Assembly: GCF_001649575.2 (NCBI RefSeq)
Contig: NC_051430.1
Span: 17,046,810 to 17,110,809, forward strand
Reading direction: 5' to 3'
DNA length: 64,000 bases
DNA from: Kryptolebias marmoratus
Taxonomy: Eukaryota; Chordata; Actinopteri; Cyprinodontiformes; Rivulidae
Position numbers and translations under genes: made by a program
Notes under the pieces: generated by a model
Seen by the model: only the letters and a program-made list of their open reading frames with translations
Databases searched by the model: none
Told to the model about the DNA's origin: nothing
Part shown: piece by piece, positions 41,601 to 52,695 of the stretch
Numbering within the stretch: position 1 is the stretch's first letter
How the letters are laid out: every line of letters begins with the position of its first letter

Positions 41601-44600
41601 GAGATCTGGAGGGGAAGTGAAACATCGTCAGCGACAGAGTGGAAGTCCAGTTGCTTTCTTTTTACTATTTATTGCCTTGCCATGCATGGCTGCACAAATT
41701 GCGCGGAGGAGAAATTCGAGAGCTTTGATCTTACCTCAGACCTCCCTCCTATCCTCTCCTCAAACCCATTCTCTATTATTTTGCCTCGGTACCTAAATCT
41801 CTGCTGGCCTCTGCACCTGAGGAAGCTCGTGCTGAAACAAATCAGCCCCACGAAAACAGATGAAGGGACAGCTCTGCACTCTGTCGTGCTGGGTACGCGG
41901 ATATTTCCGCACGTCAAAGAACAGCGTAACGTCCAACATTTACAGCGCAAGTCTCCGTTCAGAATGATGACTGGGACTTTGTGAAATGCTGCTCTACCCA
42001 CTGACACCATTTAGGGTCATAAATCTTCCTAATCATCGCACGACCGGCTTAAGACATCAGGAAGAGACATCCAAACCGCTGGAAGCTTAACCTCTATTTA
42101 CTGATTGAGCTCTGGAAACGAACCTCAGCTGCTGTTTATTTGTTCTGCTCCTGCCGCCTTTCAAATCCCACAGGTTGCATGTTTCACTGTCCTTGCTTTC
42201 AGGTTTTCTGAGAAGACCTAAAGTAGCGAACACATGCATTCCTCATCACCAAAAGTTTACCTTTACTGAATGGAGAGAGGATGGTCTACACAAAACAAGC
42301 TATAAATCTACAAATACATCCAAGCATCGTGCCTATCGAGACAGATGCTAGTTATTGTTTTGGGGGTTTTTTTTCCAGTAAAATAAAGTTAATTAAGAGA
42401 CAGTATAGAGATAGAAGAGTCATTCAACCTCTCGTTTCTTTATTTGTTTTTGCTGAGACACAAAGTTAAAGGTCACTTGGCGTGCTGGTGCCAACCTCGC
42501 TGAGATGTGGGAGGTCAGACTCTTTGTCTGAGATGGGAAACCCACAGCCACATTTTTTCTCCTCAACTGAAACAACAAGGAATTAAAGATATTATCTACA
42601 GCGAGCACTTCTGCTTTTAAAAATTAAACACATAACGTCCAGTTCTGAACTGTGTGGACTAAAGTTTTCAGAAGAGAAAAAAAAAACAAAAGTGCAGCTT
42701 ACATTAAATCTTCCTACAGCTGTTTCGGCTGTTTCTGATTTATATCCGGGGGAGAAAAAAAACACTCTATATGACATCCTGCCCATCAACGATCAGGCAA
42801 ATGTGTGAAAATAAAAACTCTGTAGATCGATTTGTTCCTAATCACAATGTGGTGTAGTGTGTGTGTGGTCTAGATGTTTGTTTGTGTGTGTCTTAAGTCA
42901 GCCACCCAGACCATAAGGTCAAATGTTGACGTAGGTGTGCAGGACAACTGCCCCAGTGAAAATGATACCATTACATGCTGTGGGCACAGAAAACAAAGCT
43001 TCTGTTATCACACCATCCAACACAGACTGAAACCGACATTTGAGCCCGAGGATTGTGGGATAATACCCCCTTCGAGTCAAGAATTCAGTTCTGACAAAGA
43101 AAATGTCAAAATCGTTCCCCCCCTTTGCTTTCAGTGAATTTTCAGAGCTGAAATGTAAAATCTGTGGAGCAGCCCGTATTTAAAACGGAACAAAAACTTA
43201 TTGTCTGTGATCTTTTGCACCGTCTTATCTCAGACCCATTGTGTCTGAAGAGCGGGAAAGTGAGTGGGCGCACACGGCGACAAAGAGACAGTGTTCAAGG
43301 CCGGGCACGGGCACTCAGACCAGGAAACGTGGGCACGGGCGCTGAGATCAGCTTGTTCCATAAATTCCCTCTCATCTGCTGGTGAAGAGGCGTGAGGTCA
43401 GATAAAGAGCAGGAAGTGAGGGGCGACGGTCGACCAGTCCATCCCTGATAACACAAACTTTCACATAAACACCGAGCATGCTGAAGCACCGGACTTACTA
43501 AAGAGCAGATAGTAGAGAGTAAATACTCCAAATACTTGATCTTCAATGAGGCATCCAGATTCAAAGATGTTGGAAGTGCAGATGAAGAACAGTGTTACTC
43601 CTTTTTTCCGTTTAGTGCCTTGACAATAGTTAATCTAAACTGCATTTTTAAACCACAAAAACACATTATTGTATAAAGTGTATCCAAGTTATCAATGGAT
43701 TACATTTTTTTACCAATGACAGGAAGGATGTACATCCAAAGATTATCTTCTGAGAGTTTCAGTCAAATCTGTTCTGCGATTATTTAGATATTTTGCTAAC
43801 AGACCTACTGGCTTCAACAGTTAAAGTCAAAACTTTAAATAATGATCTCACAAAACCGGTTAGCGCTCATAGTAGGTGTTAAGGATGACTTTCAGCTCCT
43901 ACAATCCCTGGTTTTAGCTTCATATCTGTTGAACTGACTGTGTTATAGACACGTACATCCAACGATTGATTTAGGAAAGTTTCATTGCAATCAATCTACT
44001 GGTTCATTAAATATTTTGCTAACAGACAGACAAACAAATAAGCATGCGCATAGGTAATTAAATTATTGCCCACCTTTCATGGCAGTGGGCAATAAAAAAA
44101 ATAACATTTAAGAAGCAAGTGTTATACAAATATGGATTCAAACGTCCACGCATAAACACACAGTCCTACTTTTAATTGACAGAGACAAAGTCAGGGGGGG
44201 AGTTGGACTAAAACGAAGGGGAGGAGGGTGTCTAATCAACATGGGAACTGCCTTGTCTATAAATCAGGGTTTTATGGTATCTACTATGTTCCTAACCTCC
44301 TGGCCTTCTTTCTGTGGTCAGCTCTGCTCCAACAGCGTCCAAGGACCCCAAATGACCTGCTCCCTGAAGGCAACAGCTCCTTCTCACAGTCTGAGGAGAA
44401 GCATGACCTGTCCTTCATCAACCATGTCACTCACTCTGACCTATCACCCATCCGCCTTTAACCCATAACCCTAAACATACAATTCTTATTGCAGATATTT
44501 AACATCAAATTCTAATTTTAAAAAAACAACAACATGTTCTTCTTTGACAGTTAAACCTCATGCTTTTTTGCTCCTAGATGGCGAATATTCCTACAGTATC

Positions 44601-47227
44601 TGTGGCTGCTTCCCACTGACCTGAGGGCACCTAAACCTTTATAACTCGACCATAACGGGAGGACACCATAAACCTTATCTTTCAAACAGCCCCCCCTGTA
44701 AAAAAAAAAAAAAAAAAAAAAAAGGACTTCCTTTCTATTTTTGTTGTATGTCGTTAAAGGCCTTTTTCCCCCAGGGAGAGATGATAACAGAGAGGAGTAG
44801 ACTGTTATAGAATTCACAACTGAAGTACTGATACCCGTTTCCCGCTGATCTCCAGCACTGGAAACCAGCTTCAGCAAAACACGCCCCTCAGCAGAGCTTC
44901 GGTAAGTTCAAGACGTGTACTTCCACTCCTAACTGGGTGCCCCTGGCAGTCAGTGATTGTAGATTACCTCTTTGAAGCAGAAAACTTAGCATTTGACTTG
45001 TTAGATTGTGACGCAGAAGCATAAAAGTAAACTAAAATGAGTAACTCCCCCATCAATCAAAACAGCTCCACCAACTGCAAACGAAAAGTTTTATGCTTTT
45101 AATAACGAGCATAAAGGCATTATTCACCGAGGGCTTTTCCTCACCAAAGTGTCGCCAGTCTTCTGATATGAAAGGCGACGGTGATCTGGAGAGAGATGAA
45201 ACGAGTATACCTCCGTGTCGTCTCCCTCTCTTCCTTCGTCACTTTTTGTTAGAGCTCGAAGAAGATCCTCAACGTATTCCTCCCTTATGACCCCCAAATC
45301 ACTGGCTTCCCTTGTCACCTCATCCTCTGAAACTGACAAAAAAGAAATAAATAAAATACACTGATAAAAAAAAGGATTTTCATCTATTTTTCCAAAGTTT
45401 CACAGAACTGAACTCTGCAGTTTTGAGACAATAACAGAAAAAAAAACACACTATAAACGTTAATTATGTAGTAACGCGCGATGAGTGCATGTGAAAGCAG
45501 ATTTGAAAGGAAGTATGCAGAGAAACCAAGGGGGTTGTCATCAGCTGTTGCGCAGCTGCTCATAGGCGCTTGAAGGTCCCAATTAACACATCAAACACAG
45601 AAACCCTGACGACCCAGAAGCCCACACATAACTGTCACAACCCCGTCTCTACCTGTCAACTCCACAGATGGACAGCAAAAAGAAGGGAACATTTCTGTTC
45701 CAGGTGTCCCTCCAGAGAATACATAGTCATGTACATATGTAACCACACACACACACACACACACACAAACAAACACATTCAGCATTGACTTGAATGTACA
45801 AAGACAAGCCTTGTAGAGTTTAATCTACTTTATCCACCTGTAAGCTGCAGCGCAGGAGTGAAGAAGAATGATGACACAAGGTCACCGCTGTGCCACCACT
45901 TAAATGGCCAGAACAGTTCGATCTTTATGAGACGGGGTCAGCCAGGTGTCTGTGTCTCTGGACCTCCTCATGGTACACCTGGTGGCGAAGCACGCTAGTC
46001 AGCAGTTAAATGAAATAAGTCTCTTTATTACACTAAAGCTTGAAATTGTGTCTGCTGACATGTTCTCAGCGCAGGGGTGGGAAACAATTTTTTTTTTTCC
46101 CCCCAAAGGGCCGAACATGAAACTGGGGTTTGTTGCATAGGCCTTCACTCAACTCTGTCAGACATATAAATCTGATAATTAGCTATAAATATTTCCATTA
46201 GCTGCTCAGTAGACATTGCAACTAGACAATGAAAAAGCTGAGCCAGTGATAATAAGAATTTATACCTTATATATTTAATGTAAATAATAAAAGTGTTTTT
46301 TCTTCTCTAATGAAAGAAATCCATTTGTGCTCTGAAGCCACGCTGCATACCTGAGTTAGACGTAAAGGACAGCTTCCAGGTGTTTATCAGTGAGAGGATC
46401 TGCATCTGAATTTGCTGCTTCTCATGTGTGGAAGGTTCTCCTCTCCTAGTTTCATTATTCTCAGGGTACATTAACGCAGCAGTCTTCCAAACACTCCTTG
46501 ATAAACTCCCCATCAGGGAACAGCTGCATGGTTTTTTTTTTCTATTTTGTGAGACATCCCAAAACTTGTCATAAATCTTTTTTTTTTTTTCTTTCTTTTT
46601 TTTTGTCATGATTCCTTGATGAGTAAATCTTGGTAAACAAACAAACAAAAAAAAAGGCCTTGTTGCTTTTTTACAGTTTGGACAGTGGACCTTCTGATGT
46701 GCGTGCCTGATCTGTATTTCTCTGTGTGTTCAGTCAGCTTTCTGTTTTTCACTAACAGAGCTCACTGCTTTGCCACTGACCTCAGTGATTAAACACTAAG
46801 AAGTCCATCTCTTATAAAAAAAAAAAAAAAACCCTCTTCATTCTGGATCAGCCTTTGCATTTTATCTGTGTGCTGACATGACGCTAACTCTTAAATCTCT
46901 CACAAACTCTGCCAGGGGACAGACTCAGCTGCTGGCGCACGTAAACGCCCACTCGCCTTCAAAATAAAATCACCGCAAAAGATTTTGGATTTACAGCGAT
47001 GTTTGCAGATGGAGAACAGGCCGGGTGTGGCTGTAAGATGACCATGTGCGCCGTGCGAATAATTTCAATGAATCAGTCAAATCTTTACCTTCTCCAATCC
47101 ACGCAGAGCTGCCATCAGTGAGAGCTAATGTGAACCCAGCACCCAGGTCCACAGCCCAGTCCACTCTCAGGAAGTGGGGGGTGCCCAGATTAGTGCTAAG
47201 GGAAATCTGGCGAACTGTCCCACTCAT
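35529..47227 (-). CDS. xrcc4: XRCC4, non-homologous end-joining scaffold protein
   Basis: Six coding exons (47089-47227, 45145-45332, 39951-40117, 39088-39252, 38167-38267, 35529-35656) join without frame breaks into 888 bp, or 295 residues plus stop; human XRCC4 has about 334. Residues 1-115 or so form the beta-rich head ([32 protein letters not shown]). Residues from about 116 to 210 form a coiled coil containing the strongly conserved [11 protein letters not shown] segment, where the DNA ligase IV tandem BRCT repeats bind in the family. The tail is acidic and disordered with a basic RRKRR nuclear-localisation candidate and ends [12 protein letters not shown]4 works in the nucleus with ligase IV and XLF to join double-strand breaks and V(D)J ends. 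The head-to-head partner is tmem167a. Confidence 0.95.
35657..38166. other. xrcc4 last intron
   Basis: No exon recognised. Contains the N gap 37747-37793 flanked on the right by a G-rich GGTGGGG repeat (37794-37820), and C-rich runs at 37048-37072. Confidence 0.6.
37747..37793. other. assembly gap (47 N) beside a G-rich repeat
   Basis: The gap falls in xrcc4 intron sequence. The right flank is GGTGGGGTGGGGGGTGGGTG, a low-complexity and potentially quadruplex-forming tract that probably caused the break. Confidence 0.9.
38167..38267 (-). CDS. xrcc4: xrcc4 exon 6 (acidic tail)
   Basis: This 101-bp exon (phase 2 in, 1 out) encodes [17 protein letters not shown], then [11 protein letters not shown]. 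Acceptor TTTTTCCCTCAG is strong and the donor is GTCTGT. The call rests on exact phase compatibility with both neighbouring exons, an acidic Ser/Thr-rich tail composition and position. Sequence identity to mammalian XRCC4 here is low. Confidence 0.75.
39088..39252 (-). CDS. xrcc4: xrcc4 exon 5 (coiled coil, ligase IV-binding region)
   Basis: This 165-bp exon (phase 2 in, 2 out) encodes [20 protein letters not shown], then [14 protein letters not shown]. The LNEKKxKIR block is the most conserved part of XRCC4 and lies in the ligase IV contact region. The donor is weak (AAAG|GTCTGC). If it is not used, the frame runs only a few codons to TGA at 39076-39078. Confidence 0.93.
39951..40117 (-). 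CDS. xrcc4: xrcc4 exon 4 (head-to-coil transition)
   Basis: This 167-bp exon (phase 0 in, 2 out) encodes [20 protein letters not shown], then a heptad-like helix including [16 protein letters not shown]. It corresponds to the last head strand (FRLGSFNLEKV in human) and the start of the coiled-coil stalk. Donor GTAAGG. Confidence 0.94.
40905..41222 (+). repeat. SINE-like teleost interspersed repeat
   Basis: Starts near CTTATATAGTGCTTTATCTA and CCAAAGCGCTTCACACTACA, then CATTCACCCATTCACTCAC. It continues through GTGAAGTGTCTTGCCCAGGG and GGGGCTCGAACCAGCAACCC to CTCCTGAGCCACTGGCGCCC. The order of the GCGCTTCACA, TGTCTTGCCCA, CGAACC and CTGAGCCAC blocks is typical of a very abundant fish repeat. 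Confidence 0.75.
41575..41672 (-). repeat. dispersed repeat, reverse relative of 1755-1862
   Basis: Reverse complement reads AAAGCAACTGGACTTCCACT, then GATGTTTCACTTCCCCTCC, matching the order of blocks in the 1755-1862 copy. Confidence 0.55.
43700..44095 (+). repeat. dispersed repeat family A, double copy ending in a hairpin
   Basis: Two tandem diverged units each end in GATATTTTGCTAACAGAC or a close variant (about 43787-43805 and 44010-44030). The second is followed by an 11-bp perfect inverted repeat, TTATTGCCCAC and GTGGGCAATAA (44063-44073, 44085-44095). Confidence 0.65.
45145..45332 (-). CDS. xrcc4: xrcc4 exon 3 (head domain)
   Basis: This 188-bp exon (phase 1 in, 0 out) encodes [30 protein letters not shown] and [17 protein letters not shown]. 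It aligns with the human segment running from the end of the first head strands to the ESCYFFF strand. Acceptor TTTTTTGTCAG, donor GTGAGG. Confidence 0.94.
45333..47088. other. xrcc4 intron 2-3
   Basis: Contains a (CA)n run (45746-45767), T-rich tracts and, at 46072-46140, GCAGGGGTGGGAAAC ... AAAGGGCCGAACATG, which resembles the end of a hAT-type DNA transposon. No exon recognised. Confidence 0.55.
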
Positions 47228-47242
47228 GTTTGCCTTTAATGC
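47089..47242 (-). CDS. xrcc4: xrcc4 exon 2 with start codon
   Basis: The acceptor TATTTTTGCAG is followed by 15 untranslated bases, then ATG at 47225-47227. Coding sequence reads [20 protein letters not shown], then [15 protein letters not shown], matching the start of the XRCC4 head domain. Exon ends phase 1 at a GTAAAG donor. Confidence 0.95.
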
Positions 47243-48384
47243 CTGCAAAAATAAAAAAAAATTAAAAAGTCAAACGCAGCATTTCAGAAACTCTAAACAA
47301 AATGCCATTATAGTAAATAGTTATTGTAACAAAGCCCCCCCACACACACACACACACACTTATTGTGTTCAGCCTAATTTGCTGCCCTACTGTTACTGTC
47401 AGTGTTCCTTTGAAAACAGCCCTCCAATCATTTCAATTTGGTGTCGTAAAGACGTGTTAATCCCTCAGATGCCTCAATGTGCTTCATTGTTTTACTTCTC
47501 GGATTTGGCTAATGAAGGTTCCAGTGTGTTCCTTCAGTCGGGGGGGTCTCTCGCTCTCTCTCTTAGTCAGTAGGACCACACGGAGGTTAACAAGTTTTGG
47601 CAAGTTTTTGTGTGGAGGTGTGGGCTGCCTACCACCAGCAAGGTAATTACATGCTGTTAAAGACAAACAGAAATATTGCAAAAAAGTCCTAGTAGTTGTC
47701 TGATTTTAAGTGTGTTTATTCATCTAAATATATGCAGTAAATTTATTTCTCAAGAGGCAAGAAGCATTTCTCTAATGTTGTAGCCTTGAGCTTCACAAGT
47801 GAACTAACTAGAGCATGTGTGGCTTTAATTATCGCATAGTCCCCAGCTCACAATCATGGCGTCAAATCACCTTTATTTTCAGCATGACATGGCTAAATAC
47901 AACTAACCGTAGTGTAAAAATGAATATTGAACAAATGGCAGCAAGGTAGCAACTATATGAGGCAACAAGTGTTGAGTATTTTTTTGTTTCACCAAGGGTA
48001 ATGTCCCATTCGTGGCTTTCGGGCATGCCTTTACACTTGTACTGGAACCAGCCTACAGGGACGCTTGTCCAATTCTGGCTTCAACTTCCAGATTCCTGAG
48101 GGATGTCTAGTTTTCTTAAACAATCGATGAGCCCGCCTGCTGAAATTGCCGTAAAGACATGAAAAGATGCTCTGCTTAAATTTAATTACTGTAGATGCAC
48201 ACACAGTTTACAGCCTTACAGATAAGGCTTCAGCTGACTCTGGATCTGGACTGTGGTCCACCATTTGGGGACCCCTACACTAAAAAAAAAAAATGTTTAT
48301 AGCTTTTTAAAGCTTTTTGAACTCACAAAACTTTGCAGGAACCATAAAAAATTTTATGACACATAGAATTACATTTTCCACCCT

Positions 48385-48495
48385 ATACATATGATATAAT
48401 ATACTATGCATAATATGACATATGGTGTGATTTACTGTATATGATGCGATATAATAATGATATGATGCAGAACATAATATGATATATTAAATGAT
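48385..48495 (+). repeat. degenerate ATGATATAATAT minisatellite-like block
   Basis: Repeated variants of ATATGATATAATATACTATG, ATAATATGACATATGG, GCGATATAATAATGATATG and ATAATATGATATAT follow one another. Confidence 0.6.
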
Positions 48496-50329
48496 CTAAG
48501 AAATTAATTCATAAACTATGTTTGTCTATTATAGGCAAAACATAATTTATGAGGGTCCATTCAGGTAAAAGATTTCATGCTGTGACACAGAACCATTATT
48601 TGCCAGTGCCAAACTAATAAATAGTATAAAACCACATCATCCTTTGACTAATGACTTTGTGTCTGACCACAGCTGCAGTTAAAGTGAAGTTCACAGCTCG
48701 AAACAGCTGCTGCTCAGCAGATTAGAAGTAAAAGGCGTGGATCAAAGGTTTACAGTATAAATCATGTGTCTGTTCCTAAAAACCCCATTTAGTTTAACAG
48801 GTACACATTGGTGTTCCTCTCAAGTACCTTGAGAAACTTTTACTTGATTACGGATGGCCGGTCCAGAACATGTGATTACTGCTTCCACAACAAGTGAGAG
48901 GTGAGCTGGACAACTTCCCTACTTAAACACAGGGCAACGTGTGCAGAGATGGAAGGAAAGGGACAGCTTAATTAGCAGTCAGCCAAGCTGGACATGTCTG
49001 AAAAGAAATGAAAATGAGCCCCGATAGACACCGCGCACTAAGTTACAGCATAAAGCACTTTTTATTTGTATTCAGTCATACAACGCATTAGAGAGAGGGA
49101 TTATTATCGAGGCTGTTCAAAATAAGACATGCTGAAGAAAAACTACATGCACCTTCTCCACATACACCAAATGCCCTTGTGAAAATGCACAAAAAAAAAT
49201 GTTCAGCTGATTAAAGTTGACCCTTTGTGCTCGAAGAGGGGGTGTGGCAGGACGACTGAGGTAGCTGAAGGCATCAACTTTAACCTCATAAAGTGAACCC
49301 AGCTACTCATTAGTTACTGTAACATCTGGTGGGAAGGTCCAATGGCCCTGTGGTAATGACAGAAGGACACTTCAATTAAATAAACAGCACTGTCTGTCAA
49401 GAATGGGTCGCTGTGCGAAGCCATCAAAGACAATTCTGTTCAGTCACACGACCCTCAGACAGACAGACAGGCAGGAATTCTTAACAACCAAAGCTCCTCT
49501 TTTGGTAGCCTTTATCTACTTTTCCCACCTCATTTGTTAGTTTTTACCAAACTTGTTCTATTGTCATTTCCTCTCCAGTCTTGCTTTGGTTAAAACTGTA
49601 ATTTATCTACATTATAATTATATATAAGTATGCCTGTACCATTTGAAACTGCACTGATCCCTGTTTTTGTTGAAACACATTAGCATTAGAGGGGGTTTTT
49701 TTATGGCAGAGACTTTCCTTGTTAAATAAAGTTAGTATTTTTTGTGGCTTTATCTATGCTTCTTATTCCTTAAAAAATTTAGTTTTTTTTTTTATTATTG
49801 TTTCCTTAATGGACCCAATTAGCTCAATCCTCTCACTTTGCTTTCACTGGCACAACTGTTGCCTGATTAAAAGGAGACTTTGTTGGGAAGTCCACTGTCA
49901 TTATCCTCCGTCTGGAGTTAAACCACTGTTGCCGTTCACAGCAGCAGGCAGGGCGATATACCTTTTTTTTTTTTTTTCCTGTTATTCTCAGAGCTGCGCG
50001 GTGTTACTTGATATAATTAAACTGCTTATAAATTGCGGAAAAGTCAAGGTTCAAAGCTAAAACACGAAGATCTGTCAGGACAGGTTTCCACCATGTCATC
50101 GCCGGGACCAGATTTGGAACATTTACCGGGTTTATAGTAATTTACCATAATTCAGAAGAGTAATTCCGAGCATATTTTTAAACAATGTTAAATTCTACTG
50201 CGCCAAAAACAGAACTGACGAATTGACCGCATGGTTCGGTCATCCCTTATTCTGCACAGTTTTAATTTGTGCTTCCACTTAAACGTTGTTAGTCCACGAA
50301 TAACAAAAGCACTACATCTGCCTTTTCAG

Positions 50330-50610
50330 CCATTACATTATGACCACCCAGCTAATGATGAGAAGCCCCCCCCCATCTGGTTTCTGAGCAGTTCAGACTT
50401 GTCAAAGCATGCAGGAGGAACATTTAGGAGGGTCCCAGAGCATGTGGTATTGGAAAATTAGCAATAGATCCTTTGAGCTCAGTGGGAGGTAAAGTGGAGT
50501 CTCTGTGGATACGACTTCCTTCCCACAGATACCATCACGTCCCATCGGATCAGTATCTGGGAAGTTTAGAGGATGTGAGCGAACACCTCAGACACTTCTT
50601 CAACATGGAT
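50330..50610 (-). mobile_element. degenerate transposase C-terminus, Tc1/mariner-like (copy 2)
   Basis: The plus strand shows the reverse-complement order of copy 1: ATTATGACCACCCAGCTAAT, then GCAATAGATCCTTTGAG, TTCCCACAGATACCATCACG and TCGGATCAGTATCTGGGAAG. Related to 13015-13260 and 55000-55215. Confidence 0.65.
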
Positions 50611-52533
50611 GCACTTTTTACCCTGAAAGTGAATCACATTTTATCTTGAAAGGGTGAACTTGCATTATAGCAGCTATCGTTGCATTTGCAGTATCACTTT
50701 CCGTACAATCAAAATATCATAACAAATATTTCCAAAAAACGTTTTGGTCCTAAAATCTGTTAATGTTCTTTCAAATAAATAAATTTTAAAAAAATAAGAC
50801 TGCACACACTGAGCCTACAGAATCCCCTGATTTTGAACGCATTGCTGATGCCTAAAGTGGTCAGTCGCTTTAAACTATAAAAATGAATCATATTATGAAG
50901 AATGCGAGCCTGTTTACGCTTGTGTTCTTGCAGTAAAATATCTAAAACGTTATTTATGTGCGGTCTACAGTCTGACAGATTTCCACTCACATAAAGGCCT
51001 CTCTAGGAGTGTCTGGGAAGGAAGTGTCGAGAGGGATCCACAAAACATGGTTTAAATGCAATCAAGATGCTGTGTGGCTGATTAGAGGGAGGAGCCTTCA
51101 TTGTGAAAACTTTGAGAGGAAAGTGAACCACAAAAATGAACATTTACGTCACTATGAGACAATAAGACAGACAAATTTGTCTAGCATAAATTCTTACGGT
51201 TAATATTTTATGTGAAGGGTGTTGTTAGGGTTTCAAGAAGTGTTCAAATTTTTTCGTTTAATCACCTTTTGGAAATCTAAAACTTTCTTTCTTGTTAACC
51301 AGAATAGAACAGTGAAGGTGGACCCATTTTAATGGTTCACACTTTTTTTCTAAAGACACCGAATTTAAAGATGAACAATTATCACAAACTATAATTATGG
51401 TTTATTATATAAAACTGATGCTGACTTCACTTTTCCTAATACTTTAAATTTTAACATTTTTAAAATCTGAATAATAGTATTATAGTGTCTAACAACTTCC
51501 TGGTTCTGAAAGTCTAAATAAAAATCTATAATTGTAAAAAAGTATGGTCAGACGCAAGTAAAGCAACAGCAGGGTATGACAAGTTATTTGAGATTTATTT
51601 TGATATTTTGGATGTTTGTTATTGATTTCCTTTATTATTTTGCACTATTTCGATAGACATTTACTAATAAGGTCAAACAAGGCTATAAGTAGTTACCTGA
51701 AGACTATGTTGAACCTCATTAGCTAACTAGCAGAATATGAATTGGTCTTACTAGTTAAAAATCCACTTTTCAATTCAATTCAACTTTATATATACAGGAC
51801 TTTTCAAACACAGGAGAAATTCAAAGTGCTGAACAAGTCAAAATCCAACATAGAAATAAAAAATATACAAAATTAAGTGTTGCTTTTGAATAATTAGTTG
51901 ACTAGAAAGGCCAAAAGTGATTTTGACTCGTCTGACTAGTGAGCATTTTGGGCTTTCCTGGTATAAATGTCAAGTTAACTAATGCACACACAGACAGTTT
52001 GTGTTGTCAAGTTAACAGGTTTGAGTATTTGATTCTTGATGGTTAATTAGTACAACATATTCCCTTAAAAGTTCGCTCCAGTGGTCCACAATGAGGTAAA
52101 AGGCCTACTAGTTGGAACTTTTGGAGTACTATTGTGGCTTTTCTTCCAAATAGTTGGCAAAAAGTCTCTCTGTTAATCATGTTTGTTCAGCTAGTACAAA
52201 AATATGTTAAATCGGTGCAAACAAGAGACCAACTAGAACAGAGAAACGGCAAACTAGTTGAGGAAAAGGATATTCGTTCAAGGACATCGAATAAATGTTC
52301 AAACGGCTTGCCATATAGGAAGCGCCAAGTATGCCACTAGTCCTGCACACTATCCATGCTGCGTGAACTTTACTGTCGTTTATCTTATCTTGTTTATCTT
52401 TTTTTTTTTGAGTAAGCGAGGCATCTAACACACACACTTTCCTCAAAAAAAACTCATTCACTCTATGGGATGATTGTTGAGGTGTCCAAACGAAGCAGTT
52501 TTTAAATAAAATTGGTGCATTTGCAGCTCTTAC

Positions 52534-52575
52534 CCCGTTGACAGCTTGTGGGCTCTGATCTCAGCCAATCAGCAA
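52534..52575 (-). other. xrcc4: xrcc4 noncoding first exon (putative, 5' end approximate)
   Basis: The xrcc4 start exon is preceded by an acceptor, so a noncoding exon 1 is needed. On the minus strand, CTGTCAACGGG is followed by a strong GTAAGAGC donor (GT at plus 52532-52533), about 160 bp from the tmem167a start. This fits a head-to-head promoter. No transcript evidence is available to me. Confidence 0.6.
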
Positions 52576-52692
52576 CAGTTTACCACGCAGTGCGTGAGGA
52601 CGTGACGTAACGTAACGTAACGTAAGCCTTGGGGAACGTTACGTAAATTCCAGAGGGCAGGAAGTGTGATGTGGCTTTGATTCTTATCAAAA
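52560..52692. promoter_or_regulatory. putative bidirectional xrcc4/tmem167a promoter
   Basis: This region lies between the inferred noncoding exon 1 of xrcc4 (minus) and the tmem167a ATG at 52693. It holds a CCAAT box (52565-52569), a bZIP/CRE-like TGACGTAA (52603-52610) that starts a run of four CGTAA units ending at 52625, a perfect TTACGTAA palindrome (52639-52646), and an ETS-type AGGAAGTG (about 52659-52666). There is no TATA box in the usual place, as expected for a housekeeping bidirectional promoter. In human the same two genes are also arranged head to head (from memory). Confidence 0.6.
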
Positions 52693-52695
52693 ATG
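52693..52695 (+). CDS. tmem167a: tmem167a exon 1: start codon only
   Basis: AAAATG is followed directly by a GTAAGTTTG donor, so the first coding exon contributes only Met. The next exon opens with TCG GCC ATT, giving M-SAIF after splicing. This ATG-only exon is the expected TMEM167 structure. Confidence 0.93.

Larger units (their letters stand above)
40118..45144. other. 5-kb xrcc4 intron 3-4
   Basis: Contains a (C)n tract with a poly(A) neighbour (40244-40275), a SINE-like repeat (40905-41222), an inverted dispersed repeat (41575-41672), the family A repeat (43700-44095) and a poly(A) of about 23 at 44701-44723. Open frames such as 44228-44461 have no recognisable similarity and I do not call them genes. 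Confidence 0.6.
47243..52533. other. xrcc4 first intron (inferred)
   Basis: Contains CA-rich sequence (47341-47360), an AT-rich degenerate tandem block (48385-48495), a transposase remnant (50330-50610) and CTAGT-rich repeat-like sequence (51770-52340). No coding exon recognised. Confidence 0.6.

Noticed and set aside
44228..44468. Two overlapping 75-77 codon plus-strand open frames in an xrcc4 intron
   Set aside because: No recognisable domain, no splice or promoter context, and length is within chance expectation.
46072..46140. Possible hAT transposon terminus (GCAGGGGTGGGAAAC)
   Set aside because: Only one end resembles a known terminal motif, and no matching inverted end or target duplication was found, so it is mentioned only in the intron description.
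46307..46648. 113-codon minus-strand open frame
   Set aside because: It contains a lysine run from a poly(T) tract and has no family match. It lies within an xrcc4 intron.
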